A stretch of 50,046 nt of DNA. Source: Haloterrigena salina JCM 13891 (GTDB lineage: Archaea; Halobacteriota; Halobacteria; Halobacteriales; Natrialbaceae). This document shows, one piece after another, positions 7,413-16,880 of this stretch. The notes under the pieces are model-generated. The model was not told the origin of the DNA, made no database searches, and saw only the letters and a list, made by a program, of their open reading frames with translations. The stretch is taken from the NCBI RefSeq assembly GCF_000337495.1, contig NZ_AOIS01000057.1, positions 245,194-295,239 on the forward strand, given 5' to 3'. Each line of letters opens with the position of its first letter. The first letter of the stretch is position 1. A program made the position numbers and the translations under genes.

Positions 7413-8936
7413 ATGGAACGAGGCGCAAGTACCGCTGATCGCTCACCGCTCGTCCGTGTCGCGACCGACGTAGCGGCGAACGGTGACGAACAGATTGTGA
7501 CGGCGATGCGAGACGAAGCCGATTCGATACCGGTGGTCCGCACGGGGCCGGTCGGTGTGCTGGGGAGCGAACCGCTCGTGATGGCGACGCGCGAGGGCCG
7601 GACGGCGTTCTTCGCCAAACCGGAGCCGTCGACCGCACGAGACGTCGTCGACACGCTGGAAGACGGACTCATCCCGGCGGATGACGCTGATGCGGTCGTC
7701 GAACACGGGCCCGAGACGACGTCGCTCCCGATCCCGAACACGGGCCCGCTCTCGGTCGGTCAGCGGTCGGTGCTCGCCCGGTGTGGATGGGTCGATCCGC
7801 TCGATCCGAACGAGTGGCCGATCGTCTCGTCTGACCGAGCCGCCGAGGCGGTGACCGATACCGGACTCCTCGGTCGGGGGCGCGGCGACGCCGCCGCCGA
7901 TGGCCCCGTCGCCGACGCGTGGGAGACCGCGCGGGACGCGGACGGAGACCCAGTCGTGGTCGCCAATGCGAACGAGACGCGCGACGAACAGCGAGCGGAC
8001 GAAGTGCTGCTCGGGGGAGCGCCGATAGCCGTCCTCGACGGGATAGCCGCCGTCGCCGAGTACGTGGGTGCCGACGACGCCGTCGTCTACCTGAACGAGG
8101 AGGATAGCCACCTGCATCAACACCTCCGCGAAGCGATCGAGGCAGTCGCGGGCGAACTGCCGATCGTTCCGCAGCTGGTGGCCGGTCCCGACGAGTACCG
8201 CGCCGGCGCCCCGACGGCCGCGCTCGAGGCGATGGAAGGCGCCGACCGCATCGAACCGCGTCTCCAGCCGCCGTCACCCGCCACGCACGGTCTCTACGGA
8301 CGGCCGACGGTCATCCACACGCCGCGGACGTTCGCACAGGTACGGCGGGCGATTCGCGATCCGGACGCGTTCGACGCGGACGCCGCCGATCCGGGAACCC
8401 GGCTAATCACCGTCGCCGGCGACGTCGCCGATCCGGCGACCATCGAACTCCCGTCAGACAGTAGCCTTTCGGTGGTACGAGACGCCGTCGAACTGACGGG
8501 CTCGTTCAAGATGGCCTGCGTCGGCGGCGTTCTCGGCGGCGTTACGCGAAGCCTCGACGTCGCTCCGACCGCACAGTCGCTCGCTGCGGCCGGTCTCGGG
8601 ACCGACGGCGTGGTCGAACTGCTGAACGACGACCGGTGCGTGGTCGCCGACGTCGGCGAGCGCGCCCGATTCGCGTCCACCGAAAACAGCGGCCGCTGCG
8701 TGCCCGGCCGCGAAGGGACGAAACAGCTCACCGAACTGCTGCGAGACGTCTATCAGGGATCGCTCGAGACCGACACGATCCGCGAGCTGGGTCGAGTGAT
8801 GACACGATCGAGCAACTGCCAGATCGGCGCTCACGCGCCCCGCCCCGTGACGACCGCGCTCGACGAGTTCGAACCGGAGTTCCGCGCACACGCCGACGGT
8901 CGCTGTCCCAGCGGCACCTGTACTGAGAAACTATGA
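7413..8936 (+). CDS. NuoF-like (51-kDa type) formate dehydrogenase subunit, copy 1
   Basis: A 507-residue protein related to the NuoF/FdsB diaphorase subunit. It has an N-terminal region of uncertain fold, a degenerate flavin/NADH-type glycine-rich segment ('LLGRGRGDAAADG' in place of the usual GRGGAGFPTG), an SLBB-like part and a C-terminal Fe-S binding domain. In NuoF the latter reads ESCGxCxPCRxG...C. Here it reads 'ENSGRCVPGREG', so ligands 1 and 3 are Ser426 and Gly432, while Cys429 and the distal Cys469 remain. The paralogue at 18988-20475 keeps all four cysteines. Its stop overlaps the formate dehydrogenase ATG by four bases, so the two are co-translated. It should pass electrons between the Fe-S chain of the alpha subunit and an acceptor, but cluster assembly is doubtful. 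Confidence 0.85.
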   Translation: MERGASTADRSPLVRVATDVAANGDEQIVTAMRDEADSIPVVRTGPVGVLGSEPLVMATREGRTAFFAKPEPSTARDVVDTLEDGLIPADDADAVVEHGPETTSLPIPNTGPLSVGQRSVLARCGWVDPLDPNEWPIVSSDRAAEAVTDTGLLGRGRGDAAADGPVADAWETARDADGDPVVVANANETRDEQRADEVLLGGAPIAVLDGIAAVAEYVGADDAVVYLNEEDSHLHQHLREAIEAVAGELPIVPQLVAGPDEYRAGAPTAALEAMEGADRIEPRLQPPSPATHGLYGRPTVIHTPRTFAQVRRAIRDPDAFDADAADPGTRLITVAGDVADPATIELPSDSSLSVVRDAVELTGSFKMACVGGVLGGVTRSLDVAPTAQSLAAAGLGTDGVVELLNDDRCVVADVGERARFASTENSGRCVPGREGTKQLTELLRDVYQGSLETDTIRELGRVMTRSSNCQIGAHAPRPVTTALDEFEPEFRAHADGRCPSGTCTEKL

Positions 8937-11900
8937 GCACTGACGACACACTTCCGGGCGTTCCCGATATCGAAGACTCGCAACCGAATACGCCGGTCTC
9001 CGCCACGTTCGAGACAGGGACCGCGAACGATCCCGAGGCCGGCACCCGCAGCGACGAGCCGACGACGGTGACGATCAACGGCAAACCGGTGACTGCTCCA
9101 CCCGGGTCGACCATTATCGACGCGATGCAGACCGTCGACGACGAGACGGTTCGTGTCGATCCCGGCGCGGACGGCGTTGATGACGACGCCGACGTCCCCG
9201 CGCTCTGTTACTACGACCGTGACGGCGACTGCAGCGGCGAGATCGGGCCGCGCAGCGAGTGCCGGACCTGCATGGTCGAGACCGACGAACACGGCCTCGT
9301 TCCCTCGTGTTCGTTCCCGGCCGAGGAAGGGCTCACCGTGGAGACAGACACCCCCGACGCCGAGGAGAGCCGCAGCGTCAACCTCGATCTGGTCCTCTCG
9401 AATCACAACCTCCGCTGTACGACCTGCAACGGCAACGGCCGCTGCGAACTACAGGACACCGCGATCAGCGAGGGCGTCGACCATCCGCGCTACGGCGTCT
9501 TCGGCGACCGCGACGAGTACGAACCGCTCGACGACACCTCGTCGTTCATCCAGATCGACCGGAACAAGTGCATCCTCTGTAACCGGTGTGTCGAGGGCTG
9601 TAACGACGTGCAGGTCGAGGGCGTGCTCCGTATCGAGGGTCACGGCGAGGACACGCGCATCGGCTTCCAGTCCGACGCCGAGACGATGGCCGACTCCGAC
9701 TGCGTCTCCTGCGGTCACTGCGCGACCGTCTGCCCGACGGGCGCGTTGACGGAGAAGGACATCGGCGGCGCTGCGACGCTTCCGCTTCCAGGATTCACTC
9801 AGCGTAACTCCATCGGGACGGTTATCGAGCACGAGGAAGTCGAAACGCTCGACGACACGACGGCACCGAATCGCTCGCCCGACCCCGGCGGAGAGAGCCG
9901 GATCGGAGCCGGCCCCAGCGTGAGTCCGGACGATCGAAGCGGCGTCGCACGGTTTATGTCACAGAGCAGGCGCCGTGCGATGGACCTCGCCACCGAGTAC
10001 GGTCACAAAGCCATGTTGGCGGGCGAACACACCGCCGAGAACATCGCGACGAAGGTGCTCCCCGAGGGGAGATTGTTCGACGTTGCGTCGACCGTGAGCG
10101 ACTACCGCCTCGGCAAGATCGACAAGGAAGAGACGACGTGCGGGTTCTGTGCTGTCGGCTGTCGGTTCGAGATGTGGGGCAGAGACGGTGACGCGATCGG
10201 TGTCCAACCCGTCGAAGACCCCGCGAAGGCGCCCGCTAACAACTTCTCGACCTGCGTGAAAGGGAAGTTCGGCCACGAGTTCGCCAACAGCGACGAGCGG
10301 ATCACGGAACCGCTCGTGCGCAACGAGGACGGCGAGTTCGAGACGGCGTCCTGGGACGAGGCGCTTGATCGCGTCGCGAGCGGGCTGCGCGCGATCCAGG
10401 ACGAACACGGCGTCGACGCCGTCGGCTGTCTCGCGTCCTCGAAGGGGAGCAACGAGGAGGCGTATCTCGTCCAGAAGTTCGCCCGACAGGTCCTCGGGAC
10501 GAAAAACATCGACAACTGTGCGCGGCTCTGTCACTCGACGACGGTGGCAGCGCTGCAACAGACCCTCGGGTACGGCGCCATGACCAACCGCATCAACGAG
10601 GACATCGGCGAGGCCGACGCCTACCTCATCACCGGGTCGAACACGACGGAGTCGCACCCGGTTCTGGCGACCCGCATCAAGCAAAACGTCCGAGACGGGG
10701 CCGACCTGGTCGTCTTCGACCCCCGTGAAGTCGGCATCGCAGAGCACGCCGACCAGTACACGCGGACCAGACCCGGGTACGACGTCGCCTGGCTCAACGG
10801 TCTCATCCGGTACATTATCGAGAACGACCTCCACGACGAGGCGTTCATCGAGCGCAACACGAAGGGGTTCGAGAAGGTCGAGGAGAAGGTACAGGCGTTC
10901 ACGCCCGAGAAAGTCGAAGAACTGGCGGGCGTTCCGCCCGAAGAGCTGAAGTCCGCCGCCAAGACGCTCGCCGACGCCGAGACCGTCGTCTTCGGCTGGG
11001 CGATGGGAATGACCCAGTCCAGCCACGGTACGCAGAACCTCCTCGCGATGGCCGATCTCGCCCTCGCGCTCGGCCAGGTCGGCAAGCCCGGCGCCGGACT
11101 CTCACCCTTCCGGGGGCAGAACAACGTGCAGGGCGGCGGTGGTGACATGGGGACGCTTCCCGGAAGCCTTCCGGGCTATCAGGACCCAGCGGAACCCGAG
11201 GTCGCCGAGAAGTTCGAAGAAGCGTGGGGCGAGCGCCCGCCCGAGGAGCCGGGGCTCAAGGTGCCGGAGATGCTCTCGGAGGCCCACGAAGGTAACCTGC
11301 GGGGAATGTACGTCGTCGGGGAAAACCCCGCGCTGTCCGAACCCGACATCCAGCACGCCGAAGCGGCGCTCGAGAAACTGGAGTTCCTCGTCGTCCAAGA
11401 TATCTTCATGACGGAGACGGCGACTCACGCGGACGTGATTCTTCCCGCAGCGACGTCGCCGGAGAAACACGGCACGTTCACCAACACCGAGCGCCGCATC
11501 CAGCGGGTGCGGCCAACTGCGACGCCGCCCGGGGCGGCGCGTCAGGACTGGGAGATCACCCAGGACCTGGCCAACCGGCTCGGGTATACCTGGGACTACG
11601 ACCATCCGCGGGAGATCATGGACGAGATCAGCGACCTGGTCCCGATCTACGGTGGCGTCAGCTACGATCGCCTTGAGTCGGGCGACGAGCACGGGCTCCA
11701 GTGGCCCTGCTGGGACGAAGACCACCCCGGAACGCCGTACCTCTACGATTACGAGGACGGGGAGTTCAACTTCGACGACGGGATGGCGCGGTTCGTGCCC
11801 GCGGACGGTGGACACCCCGGCGAGCTGCCCGACGAAGAGTATCCGCTCACGCTCACCTCCGGGCGGGTCCTCTACCACTGGCACACCGGCCAGATCACCC

Positions 11901-12268
11901 GGCGCGTCGAGGGGCTCATGAGCCACGTCGGCGAGAGCTTCGTCGAGGTCAACCCGTCGACGGCCGACGAACTCGGCGTCGCCGACGGCGAGTACGTCCG
12001 GGTCGAGTCCCGCCGCGGAGAAATCGTCGTCAAGGCGAACGTAACCGATCGCGTCGGCGAGGGAACGTTGTTCATTCCGATGCACTTCGCCGCCGGCGCG
12101 GTCAACAAGCTCACCCAGGAGAACTTCGATCCGCACACGGGAATTCCCGAGTACAAGGTCTCGAGCGTCCGCGCCGAGCCGCTCGGACCGAACGCCGATC
12201 CGGACGTGTTGCGGGCGCCCGACGCCGGAGTCGATAGCGACGGCAGCACCGCCGCCAGCGACGACTGA
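8933..12268 (+). CDS. formate dehydrogenase alpha subunit, fused NuoG-like + catalytic form
   Basis: An 1111-residue iron-sulfur molybdo/tungstoenzyme. The N-terminal NuoG-like part carries a [2Fe-2S] domain ('GPRSECRTCMVE'), the His-Cys cluster motif ('HNLRCTTCNGNGRCEL') and two [4Fe-4S] motifs ('CILCNRCVEGC', 'CVSCGHCATVCPTG'). After a linker, the catalytic part begins with 'CGFCAVGC', a further [4Fe-4S] site. The metal-binding cysteine is Cys533 followed by His534 in 'RLCHSTTV', the Cys-His pair typical of formate dehydrogenases. 'GQNNVQGGGGDMG' and a C-terminal molybdopterin dinucleotide-binding domain follow. It oxidises formate to CO2 in the cytoplasm; no Tat signal is seen. The start overlaps the NuoF-like stop (ATGA). 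Next to betaine genes it likely removes formate derived from methyl groups. Confidence 0.93.
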   Translation: MSTDDTLPGVPDIEDSQPNTPVSATFETGTANDPEAGTRSDEPTTVTINGKPVTAPPGSTIIDAMQTVDDETVRVDPGADGVDDDADVPALCYYDRDGDCSGEIGPRSECRTCMVETDEHGLVPSCSFPAEEGLTVETDTPDAEESRSVNLDLVLSNHNLRCTTCNGNGRCELQDTAISEGVDHPRYGVFGDRDEYEPLDDTSSFIQIDRNKCILCNRCVEGCNDVQVEGVLRIEGHGEDTRIGFQSDAETMADSDCVSCGHCATVCPTGALTEKDIGGAATLPLPGFTQRNSIGTVIEHEEVETLDDTTAPNRSPDPGGESRIGAGPSVSPDDRSGVARFMSQSRRRAMDLATEYGHKAMLAGEHTAENIATKVLPEGRLFDVASTVSDYRLGKIDKEETTCGFCAVGCRFEMWGRDGDAIGVQPVEDPAKAPANNFSTCVKGKFGHEFANSDERITEPLVRNEDGEFETASWDEALDRVASGLRAIQDEHGVDAVGCLASSKGSNEEAYLVQKFARQVLGTKNIDNCARLCHSTTVAALQQTLGYGAMTNRINEDIGEADAYLITGSNTTESHPVLATRIKQNVRDGADLVVFDPREVGIAEHADQYTRTRPGYDVAWLNGLIRYIIENDLHDEAFIERNTKGFEKVEEKVQAFTPEKVEELAGVPPEELKSAAKTLADAETVVFGWAMGMTQSSHGTQNLLAMADLALALGQVGKPGAGLSPFRGQNNVQGGGGDMGTLPGSLPGYQDPAEPEVAEKFEEAWGERPPEEPGLKVPEMLSEAHEGNLRGMYVVGENPALSEPDIQHAEAALEKLEFLVVQDIFMTETATHADVILPAATSPEKHGTFTNTERRIQRVRPTATPPGAARQDWEITQDLANRLGYTWDYDHPREIMDEISDLVPIYGGVSYDRLESGDEHGLQWPCWDEDHPGTPYLYDYEDGEFNFDDGMARFVPADGGHPGELPDEEYPLTLTSGRVLYHWHTGQITRRVEGLMSHVGESFVEVNPSTADELGVADGEYVRVESRRGEIVVKANVTDRVGEGTLFIPMHFAAGAVNKLTQENFDPHTGIPEYKVSSVRAEPLGPNADPDVLRAPDAGVDSDGSTAASDD

Positions 12269-12596
12269 TCGTCGCGGGCGTCTCGCTCGTCGACTGCTTC
12301 GGTTCGAGCGAATATCTTGTGTCGGGGCTGTCACGAAGTCGCCGACCCACCGCCCGATTCGGGCGCTCTCGATCGCACGAGCGGAAAACGAACGCTGATT
12401 AGCGAACCTCTCGCCGGTCGTATCGCCAAGACTCGGTCTGCCGGTTCGTTCGACGGATTCCCCTGTACGGCCTCGTCTCGCGTCTGGTCGGGGAGTCAGC
12501 CCGATTTTTCTCGGCGGGCACGGCCGGCGTGACTGACGACGGAGATCGCCGCGTACGCTCGGAACTCGGATGGGAAACGTCAGCCGAGTCGATCCG
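12269..12596. other. intergenic, 328 bp, no gene seen
   Basis: After the formate dehydrogenase stop I found no supported gene, fdhD, or DUF1641 homologue here, in contrast with the second operon. No strong terminator hairpin was recognised. Confidence 0.4.
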
Positions 12597-12758
12597 TCAG
12601 GACGCGCCGTAGCCGACGTCCTCTCGAAGTTCGTCCCACGATTCGTGGAACCCGTACGTCGCCTCCGACTCTGTACCGATGGTATTCTGGTACACGTCGT
12701 CGTACTGTAATAACTGCGTCCAGCCGTCGTGGTACCGGTAGCTACAGTATTGGCACAT
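12597..12758 (-). CDS. 53-residue small protein, cysteine pair at N-terminus
   Basis: This short frame begins with 'MCQYCSYRYHDGW', continues with an aromatic- and acid-rich body ('LLQYDDVYQN', 'YGFHESWDELREDVG') and ends at 12597. Third codon positions are mostly G or C, as in neighbouring genes, and it has no internal stop. The CxxC pair could bind metal, but one pair alone is not a full zinc site unless the protein dimerises. I do not recognise a family. It lies alone between the formate dehydrogenase operon and ridA, on the ridA strand. It could be a real small protein of the haloarchaeal type; only codon use and composition support it. Confidence 0.5.
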   Translation of the reverse strand: MCQYCSYRYHDGWTQLLQYDDVYQNTIGTESEATYGFHESWDELREDVGYGAS

Positions 12759-12989
12759 AGACGAGCATATACTGCCAGGGGAAAAAGGGGTATCGGTAAA
12801 ACCGAGCTACGACTGATGTACCGGAGTCGAACCGAAGCTCGACCGAGTGATTGCGGTGAAATCTCCATACATGCTACGGACAAGCGATCGCACCGATAGT
12901 AGCCACTGAAACGAGTTACATACTGATCGCGGAGCCATCCCGCGATCAGGCGTGCAATGACTGTCAGTGGCTACTGTAGTCGACTGGGA

Positions 12990-13370
12990 TTACTCGACTA
13001 CCGCGAGCGCCTCGATTTCGACTGCGGCGCCTTTGGGAACGCGGCCGACCTCGACGGCGCTTCTGGCGGGCGGCTCTTCGTCGAAGAACTCGCTGTACGC
13101 CTGGTTGAACTCGTCGAAGTCGTCGATATCGTCGAGGAACACGGTCGTCTTGAGGACGTCGTCCATCGATCCCCCTTCGGACTGGAGAATCGCGCTGACG
13201 TTTTCGAGACATCGTCGAGTCTGTTCGTCGACCGAGGCATCGTCGAGGAGTTCGCCGTCGGTCGTCAGCGGGAGCTGACCCGCGGTGAAAAGCAGCTCAC
13301 CGTTCGTCGTTGCCTGGCTGTACGCGCCTACGGCTGCCGGAGCATCGTCGGTACTGATTGTGCGCTTCAT
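12990..13370 (-). CDS. ridA: RidA family reactive imine/enamine deaminase
   Basis: A 126-residue RidA (YjgF/UK114) protein. The N-terminal 'AVGAYSQA' and 'LLFTAGQLPL' strands are typical. The family arginine is in 'ARSAVEV', and the glutamate in 'AVEIEALAVVE' is at the usual place. RidA hydrolyses 2-aminoacrylate and related imines released by PLP-dependent serine/threonine dehydratases. The neighbouring serine hydroxymethyltransferase, and the decayed threonine/serine dehydratase at 17.1-17.5 kb, suggest it once protected a serine-producing pathway from 2-aminoacrylate. The ATG at 13370 was preferred over the in-frame GTG two codons upstream (13376). It is divergent from glyA. Confidence 0.92.
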   Translation of the reverse strand: MKRTISTDDAPAAVGAYSQATTNGELLFTAGQLPLTTDGELLDDASVDEQTRRCLENVSAILQSEGGSMDDVLKTTVFLDDIDDFDEFNQAYSEFFDEEPPARSAVEVGRVPKGAAVEIEALAVVE

Positions 13371-13508
13371 AGACACCGATATCCGCTCCTGTCTCTTAAA
13401 GCCAGGTAGTGCGCGAGTTTACCAGCATATAACGTCAGATATATTATTTTTTGAGGTTGAATATCCGCTGCACGCAAGATACTTACCGTCCATAATCGAC
13501 GTCTAGAT

Positions 13509-14759
13509 ATGGCGTTCAAACAATCGCTCGAGCAGATAGATCCGAATACGGCCGAGGCCATCGACCTCGAGCGTGAACGGCAGGAATCGACGCTGGGGAT
13601 GATCGCCTCCGAGAATCACGTCTCGAAAGCCGTGCTCGAAGCACAGGGGAGCGTCCTCACGAACAAGTACGCCGAGGGGTATCCCGGCGGGAGATACTAC
13701 GGCGGCTGCCAACACGTCGATACGGTGGAGGAGCTCGCTATCGAACGCGCGAAGGAACTGTTCGGGGTCGACCACGTCAACGTACAACCCCACAGCGGCA
13801 CGCAGGCCAACATGGGCGTGTACTTCTCCGTGCTCGAACCGGGCGACAAGATCCTCTCGCTGTCGCTGTCACACGGCGGCCACCTCTCGCACGGCCACAA
13901 CGTCAACTTCTCGGGACAGCTCTACGACGTCGAACAGTACGAGGTCGATCCCGAGACGGGGTACATCGATTACGACGAACTCGAGAGCCACGCGCGCGAG
14001 TTCGACCCGGACATCGTCGTTAGCGGCTCCTCGGCGTATCCCCGCGAGTTCGAGTACGACCGTATCGGCGATATCGCGGACGCGGTCGACGCCTACCACC
14101 TCGCGGACATCGCTCACGTGACCGGCCTCATCGCGGCCGGCGTTCACGAGTCGCCAGTCGAACACGCGGAGTTCGTCACCGGAAGCACGCACAAGACGAT
14201 CCGCGCCGGCCGCGGCGGCATCATCATGTGCGACGAGGAGTTCGCGGACGACGTCGACTCCGCGGTGTTTCCCGGCGCGCAGGGCGGGCCGCTGATGCAC
14301 AGCGTGGCCGGCAAGGCCGCAGGGTTCGCAGAAGCCGAGACCGACGAGTTCCAGTCCTACGCCGTCCAGACCATAGCTAACGCGAATACGCTCGCCGACG
14401 AGTTCGACGACCGAGGCCTCTCGCTGGTGAGCGGTGGAACGGACAAGCATCTCATGCTCGTCGACCTCCGCGACTCTCACCCCGACATCACGGGAGAGGA
14501 GGCCGAAGAGCTACTGTCCGACGTCGGCATCATCGTCAATAAGAACACCGTCCCCGGCGAGACGCGGTCGCCCATGGTGACCAGCGGGATCCGCGTCGGC
14601 ACGCCGGCGCTCACGACCCGAGGATTCGGAGAAAAAGAGATGAAGACCGTCGCCGACCTCATCGTGGACGTGCTCGACAATCCCGAGGACGAAGACGTTC
14701 ACGACCGAGCCGCCTCGACGGTCGAACACCTCTGCCAGGAGTTTCCCATCTACGGGTAG
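13509..14759 (+). CDS. glyA: serine hydroxymethyltransferase
   Basis: A 416-residue PLP enzyme of the SHMT family. The PLP lysine is Lys229 in 'GSTHKTIRAGRGG', and the substrate-binding N-terminus 'GMIASENHVSKAV' and 'YAEGYPGGRYYGGC' are well conserved. It interconverts glycine plus methylene-tetrahydrofolate (or the archaeal pterin equivalent) and serine in the cytoplasm. In this setting it would take both products of betaine demethylation, glycine and the C1 unit, into serine. It is slightly shorter than bacterial SHMT in the C-terminal domain, as usual in haloarchaea. An AT-rich stretch (ATATATTATTTTTT, about 13440-13453) upstream probably contains the promoter; it would leave a short leader. 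Confidence 0.95.
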   Translation: MAFKQSLEQIDPNTAEAIDLERERQESTLGMIASENHVSKAVLEAQGSVLTNKYAEGYPGGRYYGGCQHVDTVEELAIERAKELFGVDHVNVQPHSGTQANMGVYFSVLEPGDKILSLSLSHGGHLSHGHNVNFSGQLYDVEQYEVDPETGYIDYDELESHAREFDPDIVVSGSSAYPREFEYDRIGDIADAVDAYHLADIAHVTGLIAAGVHESPVEHAEFVTGSTHKTIRAGRGGIIMCDEEFADDVDSAVFPGAQGGPLMHSVAGKAAGFAEAETDEFQSYAVQTIANANTLADEFDDRGLSLVSGGTDKHLMLVDLRDSHPDITGEEAEELLSDVGIIVNKNTVPGETRSPMVTSGIRVGTPALTTRGFGEKEMKTVADLIVDVLDNPEDEDVHDRAASTVEHLCQEFPIYG

Positions 14760-15251
14760 CGAGAGGGTATCGTCCCTCGAATACCCGCAAGTACGCGCTG
14801 CTCTTTTCACGCGGTTCGACCAGTAACGCCGTTACGGTCGGTCTTTTCGAGAGAGGAGACGATCACCAACCACCCGTGACTCCGGACTGCGTTCGAGGCA
14901 CATCGTGTCCACGATGACTCGAGCCTGCCGCCTCGAGCGACGGACGCTCTGACCGAACTGCGCGACGCTGTTTGCCGCCGTGCAGTCCAGATTATCGTGT
15001 CCCGCCGTCGGTAGCGGAGTGAGGTGAACAGGCGGCACCGTCAGTGAGGACAGATAGTCGTGCAACGAGAAGGAGAACCGGGGCGACGTCGTCTGCACTG
15101 ATGTACCGATGCGTTCCCGTCGCCGCGACCGGACGGCCGACTCTCGATTTCGGCTAATCGTGCCTCTCGGCACTACCGCTCTCGTCGTCAGGCGTGTTTC
15201 TGTGAATCCCGGTACAACCGCGAGAAGCGGGGCACAGCAGTCCGAGGGTGA
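14760..15251. other. convergent intergenic, 492 bp, no gene seen
   Basis: Lies between the 3' ends of glyA and the BCCT gene. A 113-residue minus-strand frame crosses 14832-15173 but shows no recognisable domain and poor codon bias, so I do not call it. Confidence 0.4.
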
Positions 15252-16880
15252 TCAATCATCATCCGACTCTCGAGCTGCTGTCCCCCCTGAAGCGTCGAGT
15301 CTCGTGGACCGATTCGACGCGGAATCCGAACGATCAGTGTCGAAGAACACCGGGTAGATATCGTGACAGGGATAGCTGATCGCCACCACCGCGAGGATGG
15401 TGATGACGGCGAAGGGACCGCCGGTGATAATCGACGCCGCCTGAAGCGCGTCGACGCCGCCGACGACCATCAGCAGGGACGCCAGCGCCCCGACCAGGGC
15501 GCCCCAGATCACGCGGTTGATCGTGGACGGCTCGAGTTCGCCGCCGGTCGTGAGCATTCCCAGCGCCAGCGTCGAGGAGTCCGCCGATGTGATAAAGAAC
15601 GTCGTGATCAGCAGCAGGAAAAGGAGGTTCAGTACGTCGCCGGCGGGTAATGCTCCGAACAGCGGGTACCCGGAGCCGGCGACGCCGTACTCGGAGATGA
15701 CCTCCAGGATATCCGCCGCGTTGGTCGATTGTTCCGAGATCGCGATGCTACCCATGATCCCAAACCAGGGGATCGTCACCGCCGTCGACGCCAAGACGCC
15801 GGTGACGACTACCTGACGGATCGTACGGCCCCGCGAAACGCGGGCGATGAACAGCCCAACGAACGGCGTCCAGGAGAACCACCAGGCCCAGTAGAAGATG
15901 GTCCAGTTACCGACCCAGCTCGAACCGTTGCCCGCGTTCATGAAGAAACTCATCGCAACGAACTGATTGATATACTGTCCGAGTGCTTCCGTCGTGACCG
16001 ACATGATGTACGCTGACGGGCCCAGCACGAACGTCAGAAGCATGACTACCACGAATAGTCCCATGTTGAACCGGGACACCCGACGGACTCCCTTCTCGAT
16101 ACCCACCGTTACTGACAGCGTAAACGCGACCGTCAGGCCGACGATCGCCAGAATCGTCCCGGCGTCACCGACCGATACCCCGGTAGTGTACTCGATACCG
16201 GTAAGGAACTGACTCCCGACGAACCCGAGCGTCGTCGCGATACCGCCGAGGGTGGCGAACACCGCGAGGATGTCGACCAGTTTCGCCCAGACGCTGTCCA
16301 GGTTGTCGATGCCCAAGAACGGAGTGAGCACCGTCGAGACGCGCATGGGCGCGTCGTGCCGGTACGTGTAGAACGCTATGGGAAGCGACATGATAGCGTA
16401 CGCGGCCCACGCAGAAAGCCCCCAGTGGAAGAACGTGTACTGGACGGCACCGACCGCTGCGTTGGCCGTCTGGGACTTGGCGCCGACGAGCGGCGGAACC
16501 GTGTCGTAGTGGAAGATCGCCTCCGCTGGGCCCCAGAACACGATCCCTGCACCGATTCCGGCCGAGTACAGCATCGCGAAGTACGACACGAAACTGTACT
16601 GTGGCTCCTCGTCCGGCTTGCCGAGCTTGACGTTCCCCCACGGACCGAACACCAGGAAGAGCGCGAACGCCACGACGAAGAACATCGCGAGGAGGTACAT
16701 CCAGCCGACTTTTGCCTCCACTAACGAGTTTACACGCTTGACGGCGCTGGCGGCGGCGTCCGGCATCAGAGCGAAGGCAACGACTGCTACCAGCGCTGTG
16801 AGGAACCCGACGAGAAACACGGGGACGTCGAGCTCGTTCGCGAACCGCGCGAAGCGACCGTCAGGATTAGAGTTACCCAT
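15252..16880 (-). CDS. BCCT family betaine/choline/carnitine transporter
   Basis: A 542-residue membrane protein with about twelve hydrophobic helices. It has the BCCT core signature, seen as 'WTIFYWAWWFSWTPFVGLF' followed by 'IARVSRGRTIR'. 'GAGIVFWGPAEAIFHY' is typical of helix 3. BCCT carriers use Na+ or H+ to import glycine betaine, choline, carnitine or similar quaternary amines across the cell membrane. Its place beside the demethylation genes argues for uptake of betaine as nutrient, and possibly as osmolyte. The C-terminus is a short acidic tail. The ATG at 16880 is clear. A homologous C-terminal fragment of a second BCCT gene lies 0.8 kb upstream (17698-17967). Confidence 0.93.
   Translation of the reverse strand: MGNSNPDGRFARFANELDVPVFLVGFLTALVAVVAFALMPDAAASAVKRVNSLVEAKVGWMYLLAMFFVVAFALFLVFGPWGNVKLGKPDEEPQYSFVSYFAMLYSAGIGAGIVFWGPAEAIFHYDTVPPLVGAKSQTANAAVGAVQYTFFHWGLSAWAAYAIMSLPIAFYTYRHDAPMRVSTVLTPFLGIDNLDSVWAKLVDILAVFATLGGIATTLGFVGSQFLTGIEYTTGVSVGDAGTILAIVGLTVAFTLSVTVGIEKGVRRVSRFNMGLFVVVMLLTFVLGPSAYIMSVTTEALGQYINQFVAMSFFMNAGNGSSWVGNWTIFYWAWWFSWTPFVGLFIARVSRGRTIRQVVVTGVLASTAVTIPWFGIMGSIAISEQSTNAADILEVISEYGVAGSGYPLFGALPAGDVLNLLFLLLITTFFITSADSSTLALGMLTTGGELEPSTINRVIWGALVGALASLLMVVGGVDALQAASIITGGPFAVITILAVVAISYPCHDIYPVFFDTDRSDSASNRSTRLDASGGTAARESDDD

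Noticed and set aside
14832-15173. 113-codon minus-strand frame between glyA and the BCCT gene
   Set aside because: No domain or neighbour relation is visible and composition is Arg/Ser-rich, typical of a shadow frame.
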